DNA of 54,116 nt from assembly GCA_902575965.1 (NCBI GenBank), contig CACGTM010000006.1, positions 1 through 54,116 on the forward strand. The letters are read 5' to 3'. The translations under genes and the position numbers were made by a program. Positions 8,549-17,780 of this stretch are shown in pieces. Numbering within the stretch: position 1 is the stretch's first letter; each line of letters begins with the position of its first letter. Under the pieces are notes generated by a model. It saw nothing but the letters and a program-made list of their open reading frames with translations. It was not told where the DNA came from and ran no database searches. This DNA comes from an uncultured Alphaproteobacteria bacterium. Its GTDB lineage: Bacteria > Pseudomonadota > Alphaproteobacteria > Rhodospirillales > Rhodospirillaceae.

Positions 8549-10135
8549 CTAATTTATTTTTCTCCTTAAAAAAGCAGGTATTTCTAAGTCATCATCATTT
8601 CCTCGCACTGATTCCTGACCAACAGGTGGATCAACTGTAATTCCTACATCCGCTGTTAGATTGTTTTCTTTAGAAGGAATATTAATCTCCCTCTCTGAGG
8701 ATTTCCTCTCAACCCCATCTTCTAAATCTCTAGAATGTAAATTTGGGTTTTGTATATCTGAGTTCTTTTTTCTCATAAGGCTTTGAAACAAGTTTAAAGT
8801 TACGCCAGTTCTAGTTTTATTATTACCTCTATCATCTTTAGAGGAGCTTTTAACTTGAATAGATGAGCTAGTCGATTGATTCTCAATCTTTGTTTCAACC
8901 CTATTAATACCTCCTGAGTTTGAAAAATTGTTATGTATTATGCTCCCTGTTTCTTCTCTCTTCTCAAGTGGTTTTTCATGGTGAGTCATAATTTTTGGAG
9001 TGTTGATTTCTCCTTTTGGCTTATGATTAAAATTATTACCTGAAGCAACTGTATCTGATGAGTTATCTGCTAGTGGCCTTTGGGGAGTCAAACTAGCTGC
9101 TCTATTTATAAGAGGTTGATTGATTGGTTTTTCAGTCTCGCAATTTATTGAAACTAACTCCTGTTTATCAAGCCCTGTTGCAACAATGGATATCCTAATT
9201 TTTCCCTCAAGATTTTCATCATGGCATATACCAAAAATGAATTTTGTATCCTCTTCAATCTCACCATTAACATAATTAATGGCATCATTTATTTCGTGCA
9301 TACCAATATCATTACCGCCAGTAATATTTATAAGAACCCCTTTAGCCTTTTGAATAGAATTATCTTCAAGAAGCTGGTTAGATATTGCCTGTTTAGCAGC
9401 AGTAATAGCACGATCTTCTCCTGAAGCCTCGCCAGAAACCATCATTGCACGTCCCATACCTTTCATAACTGAGTTAACATCAGCAAAATCAAGATTAATT
9501 TTACCATCTTTTACCATTAGATCAGTTATACTCTTTACTCCTGACATTAAAACATCATCTGCAATCTTAAATGCGTCTGCCATACTTGTTTTTTCATCAG
9601 CAACTCGAAAAAGATTCTGGTTTGGGATTACGAGGAGAGTATCAACGTATTCTTCTAGCAAGCTTACTCCTCTCTCTGCACATTGCATACGTTGAGGACC
9701 TTCAAAATGAAATGGTTTTGTGACAACTGCTACAGTTAAAATACCCATCTCTTTTGCAATTTTTGCAAATAATGGTGTCGAACCAGTACCTGTGCCGCCT
9801 CCCATTCCTGCAGTAACAAAAACCATATGTGAACCTTCTAGCTCTTTTTTAATCTGATCTTCACATTCTTCCGCAGCAGCCATACCAACATCTGGGTTGG
9901 CACCTGCTCCAAGACCATTTGTTAATTTAGGCCCTAATTGAATCTGTCTATCAGCTCTCGACCTTGAAAGTGACTGAAGATCAGTATTAGCAGAAATAAA
10001 ATCTACATCATGTACACTACCTTCAATCATATTATTTACTGCATTTCCTCCTGCACCACCAATACCTACGACAGTAATTCTGGGCATTAAAAGAGGAATA
10101 TTAGTTGATTGTGAAGCCTTGATATTTAAACTCAT
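8549..10135 (-). CDS. ftsZ: Cell-division GTPase FtsZ
   Basis: Tubulin homologue that forms the Z ring. The 528 residues show the N-terminal GIGGAGGNAVNNM, the tubulin signature GGGTGTGS (about residue 118), the T7-loop region NLDFADVNSVM, a long low-complexity linker (about residues 320-510) and the conserved C-terminal peptide EIPAFLRRK that binds FtsA and other anchors. Such a long linker is usual in alphaproteobacteria. ATG 10135 is fixed by a perfect Shine-Dalgarno AAGGAGG (10141-10147 on this strand), the strongest in the cluster. Together with a TATAAT in the ftsA-ftsZ gap, this implies high independent expression. It is followed by the 357-bp gap before lpxC. Confidence 0.98.
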   Translation of the reverse strand: MSLNIKASQSTNIPLLMPRITVVGIGGAGGNAVNNMIEGSVHDVDFISANTDLQSLSRSRADRQIQLGPKLTNGLGAGANPDVGMAAAEECEDQIKKELEGSHMVFVTAGMGGGTGTGSTPLFAKIAKEMGILTVAVVTKPFHFEGPQRMQCAERGVSLLEEYVDTLLVIPNQNLFRVADEKTSMADAFKIADDVLMSGVKSITDLMVKDGKINLDFADVNSVMKGMGRAMMVSGEASGEDRAITAAKQAISNQLLEDNSIQKAKGVLINITGGNDIGMHEINDAINYVNGEIEEDTKFIFGICHDENLEGKIRISIVATGLDKQELVSINCETEKPINQPLINRAASLTPQRPLADNSSDTVASGNNFNHKPKGEINTPKIMTHHEKPLEKREETGSIIHNNFSNSGGINRVETKIENQSTSSSIQVKSSSKDDRGNNKTRTGVTLNLFQSLMRKKNSDIQNPNLHSRDLEDGVERKSSEREINIPSKENNLTADVGITVDPPVGQESVRGNDDDLEIPAFLRRKIN

Positions 10136-10140
10136 AAATG

Positions 10141-10169
10141 CCTCCTTGCATTTAGTTTAGAAAATTATA
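10141..10169 (-). promoter_or_regulatory. Candidate ftsZ promoter -10 and strong RBS
   Basis: On the (-) strand a perfect TATAAT (10164-10169) lies about 30 bp before the ftsZ start and AAGGAGG (10141-10147) 5 bp before it. No good -35 hexamer is found at 16-18 bp, so the promoter part is tentative; the ribosome-binding site is clear. The short implied leader fits a dedicated ftsZ transcript. Confidence 0.45.
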
Positions 10170-10211
10170 TGTAAATTATTTTAAGAGTAACTATATTTAA
10201 TTACTGGTTGA

Positions 10212-10646
10212 TCAAAAGTTTTGTCTTAACCAATCTCCTATTTTAGTAAAAGAAAATTTTTTATTTTTTGAAAGAAATGCCTTTTTATCATTATTGATAA
10301 AATGCTCATTAATTGCGTATTCAAGAAGCCCAATTGAAGTCGAAAATGATGGACCAGAAAAAGACTCAGGTAAATCTTTAATTATTTTTGGTCTTGCAAT
10401 TCTTACTTTACTTGATAGTTGATTTTCAGCAAATTCTTTAATCCCACCAAGTTGGCAGGCACCGCCAGTAATAACAACTCTCCTGAAGGAATTATTTCTA
10501 TAACCACATTTCTCTAGCATATATCTGATTTCTATAAAAATATCATCTATTCTTGGCCTTATGATTCCAATTAATTCAGACTTTTTAATTTCCAAGAAAT
10601 TTAATTCGTCATCCTCTCCAACTGGGGGGGGCTTTAATATATTCAT
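10212..10646 (-). CDS. ftsA: FtsA, C-terminal portion (frame-shifted from the N-terminal part)
   Basis: This frame continues FtsA after the poly-C tract. It contains IIRPRIDDIFIEIRYML, the actin-like nucleotide-site segment VVITGGACQLGGI, the GLLEYAINE helix and a C-terminal amphipathic membrane-targeting helix (IGDWLRQNF). The first nine or so codons from ATG 10646 lie upstream of and across the C8 tract, overlap the N-terminal ORF in another frame, and are probably not real protein. Homology to FtsA begins around PPVGEDDEL (about 10630). Removing one C from the tract fuses it cleanly to the upstream fragment, giving about 417 residues, a normal FtsA length. ftsZ follows 76 bp later. Confidence 0.85.
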   Translation of the reverse strand: MNILKPPPVGEDDELNFLEIKKSELIGIIRPRIDDIFIEIRYMLEKCGYRNNSFRRVVITGGACQLGGIKEFAENQLSSKVRIARPKIIKDLPESFSGPSFSTSIGLLEYAINEHFINNDKKAFLSKNKKFSFTKIGDWLRQNF

Positions 10647-11463
10647 AATTACTATTTGGCTCTAAAATAACAGTGCCATGTTTTATTTTTATTTTTTCAG
10701 CATCTAAAAGTGAAGTTGATAAACAAATTGCAATATCTTTTGTAACATTGGCACCACCAAGAGGTATTGCCCCAATAAAATCTACATGGCCATTTTTAAA
10801 GACAGATATGGATGTTACCCCACCACCCATATCGATTAAAATGGAACCTAATTTTTTTTCATCTTCAACTAAACATGAAAGCCCTGATGCATATGAGGAT
10901 GCAACTTTATTCTCTATATCTAAATGACAGTTTTCTAAAATATTATCAAGATTCTTACTATGTGATATAGGTGAACTTACAAGATGAAAATGCACACCTA
11001 GTCTTTCTCCATGCATACCTCTTGGGTCGCTTATACCATTTGATCCATCTATAGAATATCCAGTAGTAATACAGTGGATCACATCTCTATCACCAATATT
11101 CAACTTCTTATTAATATCCTCAATTACCCTAACTACATCATCATCTCCAATAGGACTTGATGAGATAAACATTTCTGCCTCAGCTTTATTTGATTGGAGA
11201 CTAACAGAGTTTATATTTATAAATACTTTTTCAAGCCTTACACTTGCCATTTCTTCAGCATCACTCACCGTTGATCTAATACAAGAGTCCAATTGTGCAA
11301 TATTGGTAATATGCCCTTTACTTACTCCATGAGAAAGCTGGTAGCCAACACCCAATACATTTAAGTTACCTTTGATATCTGCCTTTGCTATAATACAACA
11401 AACCTTAGTACTACCGATATCAAGAACACCTATTATGTCATTATTTAAATTGACTTTAGCCAA
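10609..11463 (-). CDS. ftsA: FtsA, N-terminal portion (actin-like Z-ring anchor; ends early)
   Basis: FtsA is the actin-like ATPase that tethers FtsZ to the membrane and recruits later divisome proteins. This part shows the phosphate-1 loop VLDIGSTKVCC near the N-terminus, the SHS2 (1C) region with ININSVS, the phosphate-2 loop IDMGGGVTSISVF and IPLGGANVTKDIA, ending in AEKIKIKHG. It then runs into the C8 tract and stops after PPSWRG in the wrong frame. The start is TTG 11463, with AAGGAG about 10 nt upstream, 14 bp after ftsQ. FtsA is normally essential, so the break is either a sequence error, a slippage-tolerant tract or real +1 frameshifting. Confidence 0.88.
   Translation of the reverse strand: MAKVNLNNDIIGVLDIGSTKVCCIIAKADIKGNLNVLGVGYQLSHGVSKGHITNIAQLDSCIRSTVSDAEEMASVRLEKVFININSVSLQSNKAEAEMFISSSPIGDDDVVRVIEDINKKLNIGDRDVIHCITTGYSIDGSNGISDPRGMHGERLGVHFHLVSSPISHSKNLDNILENCHLDIENKVASSYASGLSCLVEDEKKLGSILIDMGGGVTSISVFKNGHVDFIGAIPLGGANVTKDIAICLSTSLLDAEKIKIKHGTVILEPNSNYEYIKAPPSWRG
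10624..10631 (-). other. C8 homopolymer causing the ftsA frame change
   Basis: Eight consecutive C (G on the + strand) sit at the junction of the two FtsA frames. With seven C the frame reads I-K-A-P-P-V-G-E and joins both halves; with eight, the upstream frame ends six codons later at TGA. A C7 run at 28504-28510 sits in an intact gene, so such tracts exist elsewhere in this DNA. Confidence 0.9.
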
Positions 11464-11477
11464 AACTATTAAACTCC

Positions 11478-12254
11478 TTAAACATTCTGCCCATTTAAAA
11501 AATCTTTATTAAATTTTAACCTGACTCCTTCCCTAAGTGTAATAAACAAACGATTTTCAATTCTAAGATCAATAATTTTAATATCTTTACTTAATAAGTT
11601 ATTATTTTTATCTAAATCAGTTAGCCTTACTAAAGCTTGTCGGATATTATTCTCTGGCAACTTAATTATTATACCAGATTCTAATGTTAGATCCCACCTT
11701 CTTCCTCTATAATTAGATGCTACTATTAAATTATTTTTTAATACCGGATAAATTTTTAGCTCATCAAAAAAGGAGGAGATATTTTGAGGTGCGTTTTCTC
11801 CAATTACCAAAGGTAACTTTGAATTATGATAATCAATTGAAGTAATAACAAGACCATCTTCATTCAATAGTTTAAAACTACCTTTATTTTGCCAAATCAC
11901 AAAAGGTGTATATTCAAAAATTTTTATGTACAGATTACCTGGAAGTACTCTCCTAATCTCTACGTTTTTTATCCAAGGAAATGATATAAGCTCCAGTTTA
12001 ATCTTTTTTAGCTCTAATCTATATAAATTATCATTTCCAGGAGTAGGTAAAATATCCATTATATCTTTTTTTGGAGTTCTTGTATTTCCGGTTATAAATA
12101 TTTTTTCCAAAATAAATATTTCACTAATATCTTTTTTAGTATTTATTTTAGAGCTAATAATACCTAACTCATTAAAAGCTGTTACATTAGATGCAAATGT
12201 CATTAGAGGAAAAAGTAATGGAAATAATGCTATAGTATAAATCAAGAGTCGCAT
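11478..12254 (-). CDS. ftsQ: Cell-division protein FtsQ
   Basis: Bitopic membrane protein that links early and late divisome parts (FtsL/FtsB-FtsI/FtsW). About 258 residues: one hydrophobic segment (IYTIALFPLLFPLMTF), a POTRA domain (FILEKIFITGNTRTPKKDI ... LISFPWIKNVEIRRVLPGNLYIKI) and the FtsQ beta domain (EYTPFVIWQNKG, LLNEDG). I chose ATG 12254, which has GGAG 8 nt upstream inside the end of ddl; an in-frame ATG at 12275 would add seven residues and overlap ddl more. The cytoplasmic N-tail is almost absent, shorter than in most relatives, so the segment resembles a signal peptide. ftsA follows 14 bp later. Confidence 0.88.
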   Translation of the reverse strand: MRLLIYTIALFPLLFPLMTFASNVTAFNELGIISSKINTKKDISEIFILEKIFITGNTRTPKKDIMDILPTPGNDNLYRLELKKIKLELISFPWIKNVEIRRVLPGNLYIKIFEYTPFVIWQNKGSFKLLNEDGLVITSIDYHNSKLPLVIGENAPQNISSFFDELKIYPVLKNNLIVASNYRGRRWDLTLESGIIIKLPENNIRQALVRLTDLDKNNNLLSKDIKIIDLRIENRLFITLREGVRLKFNKDFLNGQNV

Positions 12255-13165
12255 GTAGCATTCTCCATCATCCATAAAATTAGATTATTAAAACTTATAC
12301 CAGAGTACTTAGCTTGCTCTGGAACTAATGAAGTAGGAGTCAAGCCCGGCTGAGTATTAATTTCCAAAATATAGGGGGCTTTTCCGTCCAATCGAATATC
12401 AACTCTAGAGACGCCTCGACAACTAATTGCCTGATGAGCTAATAAAGAAATATCTAATAAATCATCATATATATTTTTATCAAGATTTGCAGGAAGAATA
12501 TGAGATGACCCGTGAGAGGAATATTTTGCATTATAATTATAAAAGTCACTTATTGTTTCAATTTCCGTAACAGCAAGGCTTTTATCACCTAGCACTGCAA
12601 CGGTTAATTCTCTCCCTGGAATATATTCCTCTGCCATCAAATATTTAGTTTCTTTAGGAAAAAAATTATTTAAAGAACTAATATCAAAATCTTTATGAAT
12701 TATAAAAACCCCGACGCTTGAACCCTCATCAAAAGGTTTAATAATATATGGTCTTGAAAATGGGTCTTTTTGCTGCAAATCACTAAGACTCAACAGATGA
12801 TCTTTGGCAACTGGTAAGCCAACTGAGGAAAATATTTTTTTTGAAAAAATTTTATTCATTGCAATAGAGGATGCTATTCTTCCAGAATTTGTATATGGTA
12901 TAGACATCATATCTAAGATACCCTGGATACAACCATCCTCTCCAAATTTACCATGTAAAGCATTGAAAACTACGTCAGGTTTTGACTTTTGTAGTAGATC
13001 TATCATTTTTTCTATATTTCTAGGAATATCAATTAATGTAACGTTATAATTCATTTCTCTTAATGCAGAAGATACTTGTCTCCCAGAAACAAGTGATACC
13101 TCACGCTCTGAAGAAAATCCTCCGTATAAAACTGTTACTCTTGACCCTGTGGCAATGCTCTTCAC
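12242..13165 (-). CDS. ddl: D-alanine--D-alanine ligase
   Basis: ATP-grasp enzyme making D-Ala-D-Ala for the peptide stem, in the cytoplasm. The 307 residues show GGFSSEREVSL, ALHGKFGEDGCIQG, the ATP-binding KPFDEGSSVGV, EEYIPGRELTVAVLG and the metal-binding LEINTQPGLT near the C-terminus, the pattern of DdlB-type enzymes found in dcw clusters. The start is GTG 13165, one base after the murB stop, implying translational coupling. Its end overlaps ftsQ by about 13 bp. Confidence 0.97.
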   Translation of the reverse strand: MKSIATGSRVTVLYGGFSSEREVSLVSGRQVSSALREMNYNVTLIDIPRNIEKMIDLLQKSKPDVVFNALHGKFGEDGCIQGILDMMSIPYTNSGRIASSIAMNKIFSKKIFSSVGLPVAKDHLLSLSDLQQKDPFSRPYIIKPFDEGSSVGVFIIHKDFDISSLNNFFPKETKYLMAEEYIPGRELTVAVLGDKSLAVTEIETISDFYNYNAKYSSHGSSHILPANLDKNIYDDLLDISLLAHQAISCRGVSRVDIRLDGKAPYILEINTQPGLTPTSLVPEQAKYSGISFNNLILWMMENATCDS

Positions 13166-13166
13166 T

Positions 13167-14111
13167 CTAACTTACCCCCTCAGTTAGCAGGGAGTTAAAA
13201 TCAGAAATATTTACCCCAACTCTGATTATTTCCCAAGAAAGTTGTATTCCAGAATTTTCAAAAACCCTTTTTCTTATCTCTTCACCCAAATTTTCTATTT
13301 CCTCCGCTGAAGCATTACCATTGTTAACTAAAAAATTACAATGATGTTCTGAAACAGAGGCATTTCCAAAATTTAGCCCTCTGCATCCAGCTTTATCAAT
13401 CAACTCCCAAGCTCTAACATTTGATGGATTTATGAATGTTGAACCACTGGTTCTACTTTTAATAGGTTGGGAGGATAACCTCTCAGTTCTAATCTTCCTC
13501 ATTTTTTCTTTAATTAAATCTTTATTTTTTAGCTCGCCCTTAAAACATGCACTGACAAAAACCCACTTCTTTGGAACATTGCAACTACGATATTGAAAGT
13601 CCAAATCATCTACTTTAAGTCTCAAAAAATTTCCATCAGAGTCTAGCAAATCAACACTCTTAAGAATCTTTTGTATATCCTCGCCATAGGCACCTGCATT
13701 CATTCTTATGGCGCCTCCAATAGACCCAGGTATTCCAGTCAAGAATTCCATTCCAGAAATTCCATTTTTTTGAGCCTTACTAGAAACTGCAGGACAAGAT
13801 ATTCCTGCTCCACATCTTATTTCTATATCATCTTTAATATCAATAAATGAAAAGGCTTGACCTAGTTTAATAGTAACACCTGGTATACCTCCATCTCTAA
13901 CAAGTAGATTAGACCCTAATCCTAAAATCATTATTGGTATTTTTTTATCAACTTCTTTTAGAAAATATGACAGGTCATCAGTGTCTGCAGGTGAAAAAAG
14001 AACTTCAGCAGGCCCCCCAACTCCAAACCAGGTCTTGTTGGAAAGTTCTGAAAATTTTTCATAACTTCCCTCAACCTTTGGGAGAATTTCTGAAAGTGTG
14101 GTAAAGCTCAT
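13167..14111 (-). CDS. murB: UDP-N-acetylenolpyruvoylglucosamine reductase MurB
   Basis: FAD enzyme that reduces UDP-GlcNAc-enolpyruvate to UDP-MurNAc with NADPH. The 314 residues show NKTWFGVGGPAEVL, LGLGSNLLVRDGG, the FAD-contacting GIPGSIGGAIRMNAGAYG, YRSCNVP, the catalytic serine region SGSTFINP and HHCNFLVNNGNASAEEI. Size and motifs fit the shorter MurB form common in alphaproteobacteria. ATG 14111 shares one base with the murC stop (TAATG), so the two are translationally coupled; ddl follows after one base. Confidence 0.97.
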   Translation of the reverse strand: MSFTTLSEILPKVEGSYEKFSELSNKTWFGVGGPAEVLFSPADTDDLSYFLKEVDKKIPIMILGLGSNLLVRDGGIPGVTIKLGQAFSFIDIKDDIEIRCGAGISCPAVSSKAQKNGISGMEFLTGIPGSIGGAIRMNAGAYGEDIQKILKSVDLLDSDGNFLRLKVDDLDFQYRSCNVPKKWVFVSACFKGELKNKDLIKEKMRKIRTERLSSQPIKSRTSGSTFINPSNVRAWELIDKAGCRGLNFGNASVSEHHCNFLVNNGNASAEEIENLGEEIRKRVFENSGIQLSWEIIRVGVNISDFNSLLTEGVS

Positions 14112-15523
14112 TACAAACCACCTTCATTATTTGCATTAAATATAACTTCTAAACTTTGTGGCAATTTTCTTGCCCAATTTGTTATGTCACCAGCACCTAA
14201 AAAAATAACCCAATCGTCTTTATTAACAATATCCTTGATTATGCTTGGGAGTTCCTCAGGGTTTTCCAGAGGCATGACACTTTCTTTTCCCTCTCTCTTA
14301 ATTGAATTAATTAGGCTATCCCTATGATAATTTTTGTCAGGCCTCTCACCAGCACTATAGACATTTGATATAATAACATGATCAGCACTCTCAAAACATT
14401 TTGAGAATTCTCTAAACAAAGAAGATAATCTTGAATATCTGTGAGGTTGCATTACAGCAATAATATTTCCAGAGCATGAGGTCTTTGCAGCATCTAAGAC
14501 AGCTCTTATTTCAACTGGATGATGGCCATAGTCATCAAAGATGGTTATATCATTTACCACACCTATTTTGCTAAAACGACGATATACCCCAGTGAAACTA
14601 GATAATAAATCTTTAATTTTTTTCTCATCAATATTCAACTTTTTTGATACCGTAATTGCAGCCAAAGCATTTAGTACGTTATGATAACCAATCATTGGAA
14701 GAATTATGTTGCTTAATAGTAATGACCCTGACTCATAAACGTCAAAACTTGTAAAATTATTTTTAATATTAATATTCTTAGCCATAAAACGAGAATCAGT
14801 TTTTATTCCGTATGTAATGATTTTTTCTTCATCTAAATCCTTTAAAATAGTTTGAATTTGCTTATCATCATTACAAATAACTGAAAAACCATTATCAGGC
14901 ACATTATTAATAAAAGTGAGAAAAGATTTTTTTAATTTAGTAAAGTCGCCATAGAAATCTAGATGTTCCTTGTCTATATTTGTAACAATTGCAATACTAG
15001 AAGGTATTTTTAAAAATGTTCCATCTGATTCATCTGCCTCAACAACAGCCCAATCGCTTGTTCCAACTCGCGCATTTGTCCCAAAAGAATTGATTATCCC
15101 ACCATTTAACACCATAGGGTCGAGTCCTGCGCCATACAAAATTTCCGAGATCATAGATGTTGTGGTTGTCTTTCCGTGTGTGCCTCCGACTGCTATTGTT
15201 TGTTTATGTTTTAATAATTCTGCAAGTATCTCTGCTCTTTTTAATATAGGTATTCTAAGTTTTCTTGCTAAATTTAACTCTGGGTTTTCTTCTGATACAG
15301 CAGATGAACATACAAGAAGTTGCACATCTGAAATATTATTCTGATTATGCCCTAGGAAAATTTTTATTCCAGATTTCTTAAGTCGTTTAATATTTTGACC
15401 GTCTGATTGGTCACTTCCTTGAATATTATATCCAAGGCTAGACATAACTTCAGCAATACCGCTCATGCCAATGCCACCAATACCAACAAAGTGTATAGTA
15501 TCATCTTTGCAGAGCTTAATCAT
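14111..15523 (-). CDS. murC: UDP-N-acetylmuramate--L-alanine ligase MurC
   Basis: Adds the first residue (L-Ala) to UDP-MurNAc. The 470 residues show the N-terminal Rossmann GIGGIGMSGIAEVM, the ATP-binding GGTHGKTTTTSMI, the VEADESDGTF motif, the NIDKEHLDFYG segment, DDYGHHPVEIRAVL and MQPHRYSR: the full Mur-ligase set specific to MurC. ATG 15523 overlaps the murG stop (ATGA). murB follows with a one-base overlap. The murG-murC-murB order is standard for the cluster. Confidence 0.98.
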   Translation of the reverse strand: MIKLCKDDTIHFVGIGGIGMSGIAEVMSSLGYNIQGSDQSDGQNIKRLKKSGIKIFLGHNQNNISDVQLLVCSSAVSEENPELNLARKLRIPILKRAEILAELLKHKQTIAVGGTHGKTTTTSMISEILYGAGLDPMVLNGGIINSFGTNARVGTSDWAVVEADESDGTFLKIPSSIAIVTNIDKEHLDFYGDFTKLKKSFLTFINNVPDNGFSVICNDDKQIQTILKDLDEEKIITYGIKTDSRFMAKNINIKNNFTSFDVYESGSLLLSNIILPMIGYHNVLNALAAITVSKKLNIDEKKIKDLLSSFTGVYRRFSKIGVVNDITIFDDYGHHPVEIRAVLDAAKTSCSGNIIAVMQPHRYSRLSSLFREFSKCFESADHVIISNVYSAGERPDKNYHRDSLINSIKREGKESVMPLENPEELPSIIKDIVNKDDWVIFLGAGDITNWARKLPQSLEVIFNANNEGGL

Positions 15524-16656
15524 AACGCCCCTCTTTTATGCAGATTTTTTTTTGACTTAAGATGTATAATGTCATCTATAAGATCTGCTAGATTATCTTT
15601 ACAACCAAACTTTGTAAAATCCTTAGCGCTTGATGCAGAAGCTAAAAGAGATGATGGATTTGAAATTAAACGAGTTATTAAATTACTAATGGACCTCGGG
15701 CATACCTTATTTTGTTCTCGAAGCCAACCACCACCAGCATCTACAAACTGAGATGCATTAAACATCTGATGATTATCAGTAGCTGAAGGATAAGGAATAA
15801 ATACACCTGGCCTGCCAACATATGCAACCTCATTAATTGTTGAAGACCCAGCTCTTGCAAGGACCAAATGAGAAGAACCTATGAGAGAAGGCATGTCTTC
15901 AAAGAATGGACTTATTTCTGCTTCAATGCCATATGAACAATATTTTTTTTGCGTATCATTTATGAGTTCAGGCCTACATTGTTGCACAACAGTAATTCTT
16001 TTGCGTATTTTCTCACACATTAAACCCATAGCAGCAGGAATAAGGTCACTGAAAATTGCAGCACCCTGACTACCTCCCAATACTAAGATTCTTATTTTAC
16101 CCGTTGAACCGGGTGGCTTATATTTTTTCTTTCTTATATCTAGGAATTTATCACGTACAGGCATACCAGTTCTATAAACTGAAACAGCATTTGGTATCAT
16201 TAGTGTATCTTTGAAGGTAGTACAAAACCTATCAACTCTTTTTGAAAGAAACCTATTAACTTTACCAACTACTGCATTTTGCTCATGAATCATTGTTGGT
16301 AATTTTAATCGAATAGCTGCTAGCATTACTGCAGCAGATGCGTAACCTCCAAAACCAATTACTGCGGATGGTTTTATTTTTTTAATTTTGTATTTTGCAT
16401 CACTTATAGAAAGACCAAGACTAATAAAGTTATTTATTTTTCCAAATAAATTACCACTTGATTCATATTTAACCTTAATCACATGTTTTTCAGCAATTGT
16501 AAAATCTTCTACGAGAGAAGATACTCTTTTGTCAATAAATAGAATTGGCTGATGGCCTCTCTCAAATAGAGTTTCAGAAAGCGCTAATGCTGGAAATAAG
16601 TGTCCACCGGTACCTCCTGTCGCCAATAAAATTTTCTTTTTACTTTTTTGAACCAT
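15520..16656 (-). CDS. murG: MurG lipid II synthase (GlcNAc transferase)
   Basis: Peripheral membrane glycosyltransferase that adds GlcNAc to lipid I to make lipid II. The 378 residues show the glycine-rich ATGGTGGHLFPALAL, GFGGYASAAVMLAA, the membrane-side IHEQNAVVGKVNR, the second glycine loop VLGGSQGA and the nucleotide-sugar site ARAGSSTINEVAYVGRPGVFIPYP followed by HQ. ATG 16656 is two bases after the ftsW stop. Its end overlaps murC by four bases. Confidence 0.98.
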   Translation of the reverse strand: MVQKSKKKILLATGGTGGHLFPALALSETLFERGHQPILFIDKRVSSLVEDFTIAEKHVIKVKYESSGNLFGKINNFISLGLSISDAKYKIKKIKPSAVIGFGGYASAAVMLAAIRLKLPTMIHEQNAVVGKVNRFLSKRVDRFCTTFKDTLMIPNAVSVYRTGMPVRDKFLDIRKKKYKPPGSTGKIRILVLGGSQGAAIFSDLIPAAMGLMCEKIRKRITVVQQCRPELINDTQKKYCSYGIEAEISPFFEDMPSLIGSSHLVLARAGSSTINEVAYVGRPGVFIPYPSATDNHQMFNASQFVDAGGGWLREQNKVCPRSISNLITRLISNPSSLLASASSAKDFTKFGCKDNLADLIDDIIHLKSKKNLHKRGAL

Positions 16657-16658
16657 TT

Positions 16659-17780
16659 TTAAATCTCGGTATTAATATTTCTTCTAGTTAAACTCAAAAT
16701 TATACCTATACAAATTGCCGTTGAAATCATCGAAGAACCACCATATGAGATAAGAGGTAAAGTCATACCTTTCGTAGGGATCATATGTAGACTTGATGCC
16801 ATATTTATTAAAGCTTGCATGCTTAGTTGAACAGTTAATCCGGTAATAGCAATAATTACAAAAACATTGGTCTCGTTAAAAATTCTTAAAAATACTCTTA
16901 TGGATAAGAAGCAAAAAAGAAAAATAATAAATATGCACAACCAAAAACCAAACTCTTCGCCAGCTACAGCAAAAATAAAATCTGTATGAGCATCTGGTAG
17001 TGTTTCCTTAACTCTCCCCTCCCCCGGTCCTCGACCAAAGATACCTCCGTTATTAAACGCTAGTATTGCTTGATTAATTTGATAGTTATCACCCGATAAC
17101 GGGTCAATGAATCTATCAACTCTACTTGCAACATGAGGAAAGGTTAAGTAAATTACACCAGAAAGTATTAATAAAATTAACGCACCCATTGCAAAAAATA
17201 TGATTGGTATTCCAAAAATAAATAATTGAGAACACCATACACTAATCATAAGTAATGACATGCCAATATCTGGCTGAAGCGCCAGAGTTAAACAGACTAA
17301 ACTTAGGACAATGAGGGAAATAATTACACCAGGAAAGTTCTTGTCTTCATTCTGAATTGAAAGCATCCATGCAGAAAAAATTATAATAAATGGCTTAATG
17401 AACTCTGATGGTTGTAATGAAAAGGATAAAATTCGTATCCATCTTTTTGCACCATTATTCTCTAAGCCAAATAAAGTTGTTAGTATTGTCAAAAATATAA
17501 TAGAACCAAGAAAAATAACTGAGATTCTCTTGAGCCAAATAGGTTTTACGAATGCAAAGGTAAAAATAATGAAAAAACATAAAGGTATAAATAAAAACTG
17601 TTTACGGACAAAATAAAAACTATCTGCTCCAATTCTATATGCAGCAGGCGGCCCAGCTGCGAGAATTAAAACTGAGCCAACTAAAAATAAAAGACCAATT
17701 ATAACTAGCATGTATTTATCTATGGTCCACCACCATATACCTAAAACACTTGTATCATTTCTTGTAAAGGCATTAGTCAT
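16659..17780 (-). CDS. ftsW: Septal SEDS glycosyltransferase FtsW
   Basis: SEDS-family polymerase that works with FtsI to build septal glycan from lipid II. The 373 residues hold about ten predicted membrane helices, the signature HTDFIFAVAGEEFGFW, the NNGGIFGRGPGEGRVKE loop and the C-terminal LISYGGSSMISTAICIGI. Presence between murD and murG identifies FtsW rather than RodA. Its start overlaps the murD end by 8 bp and murG follows after 2 bp. Confidence 0.97.
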   Translation of the reverse strand: MTNAFTRNDTSVLGIWWWTIDKYMLVIIGLLFLVGSVLILAAGPPAAYRIGADSFYFVRKQFLFIPLCFFIIFTFAFVKPIWLKRISVIFLGSIIFLTILTTLFGLENNGAKRWIRILSFSLQPSEFIKPFIIIFSAWMLSIQNEDKNFPGVIISLIVLSLVCLTLALQPDIGMSLLMISVWCSQLFIFGIPIIFFAMGALILLILSGVIYLTFPHVASRVDRFIDPLSGDNYQINQAILAFNNGGIFGRGPGEGRVKETLPDAHTDFIFAVAGEEFGFWLCIFIIFLFCFLSIRVFLRIFNETNVFVIIAITGLTVQLSMQALINMASSLHMIPTKGMTLPLISYGGSSMISTAICIGIILSLTRRNINTEI

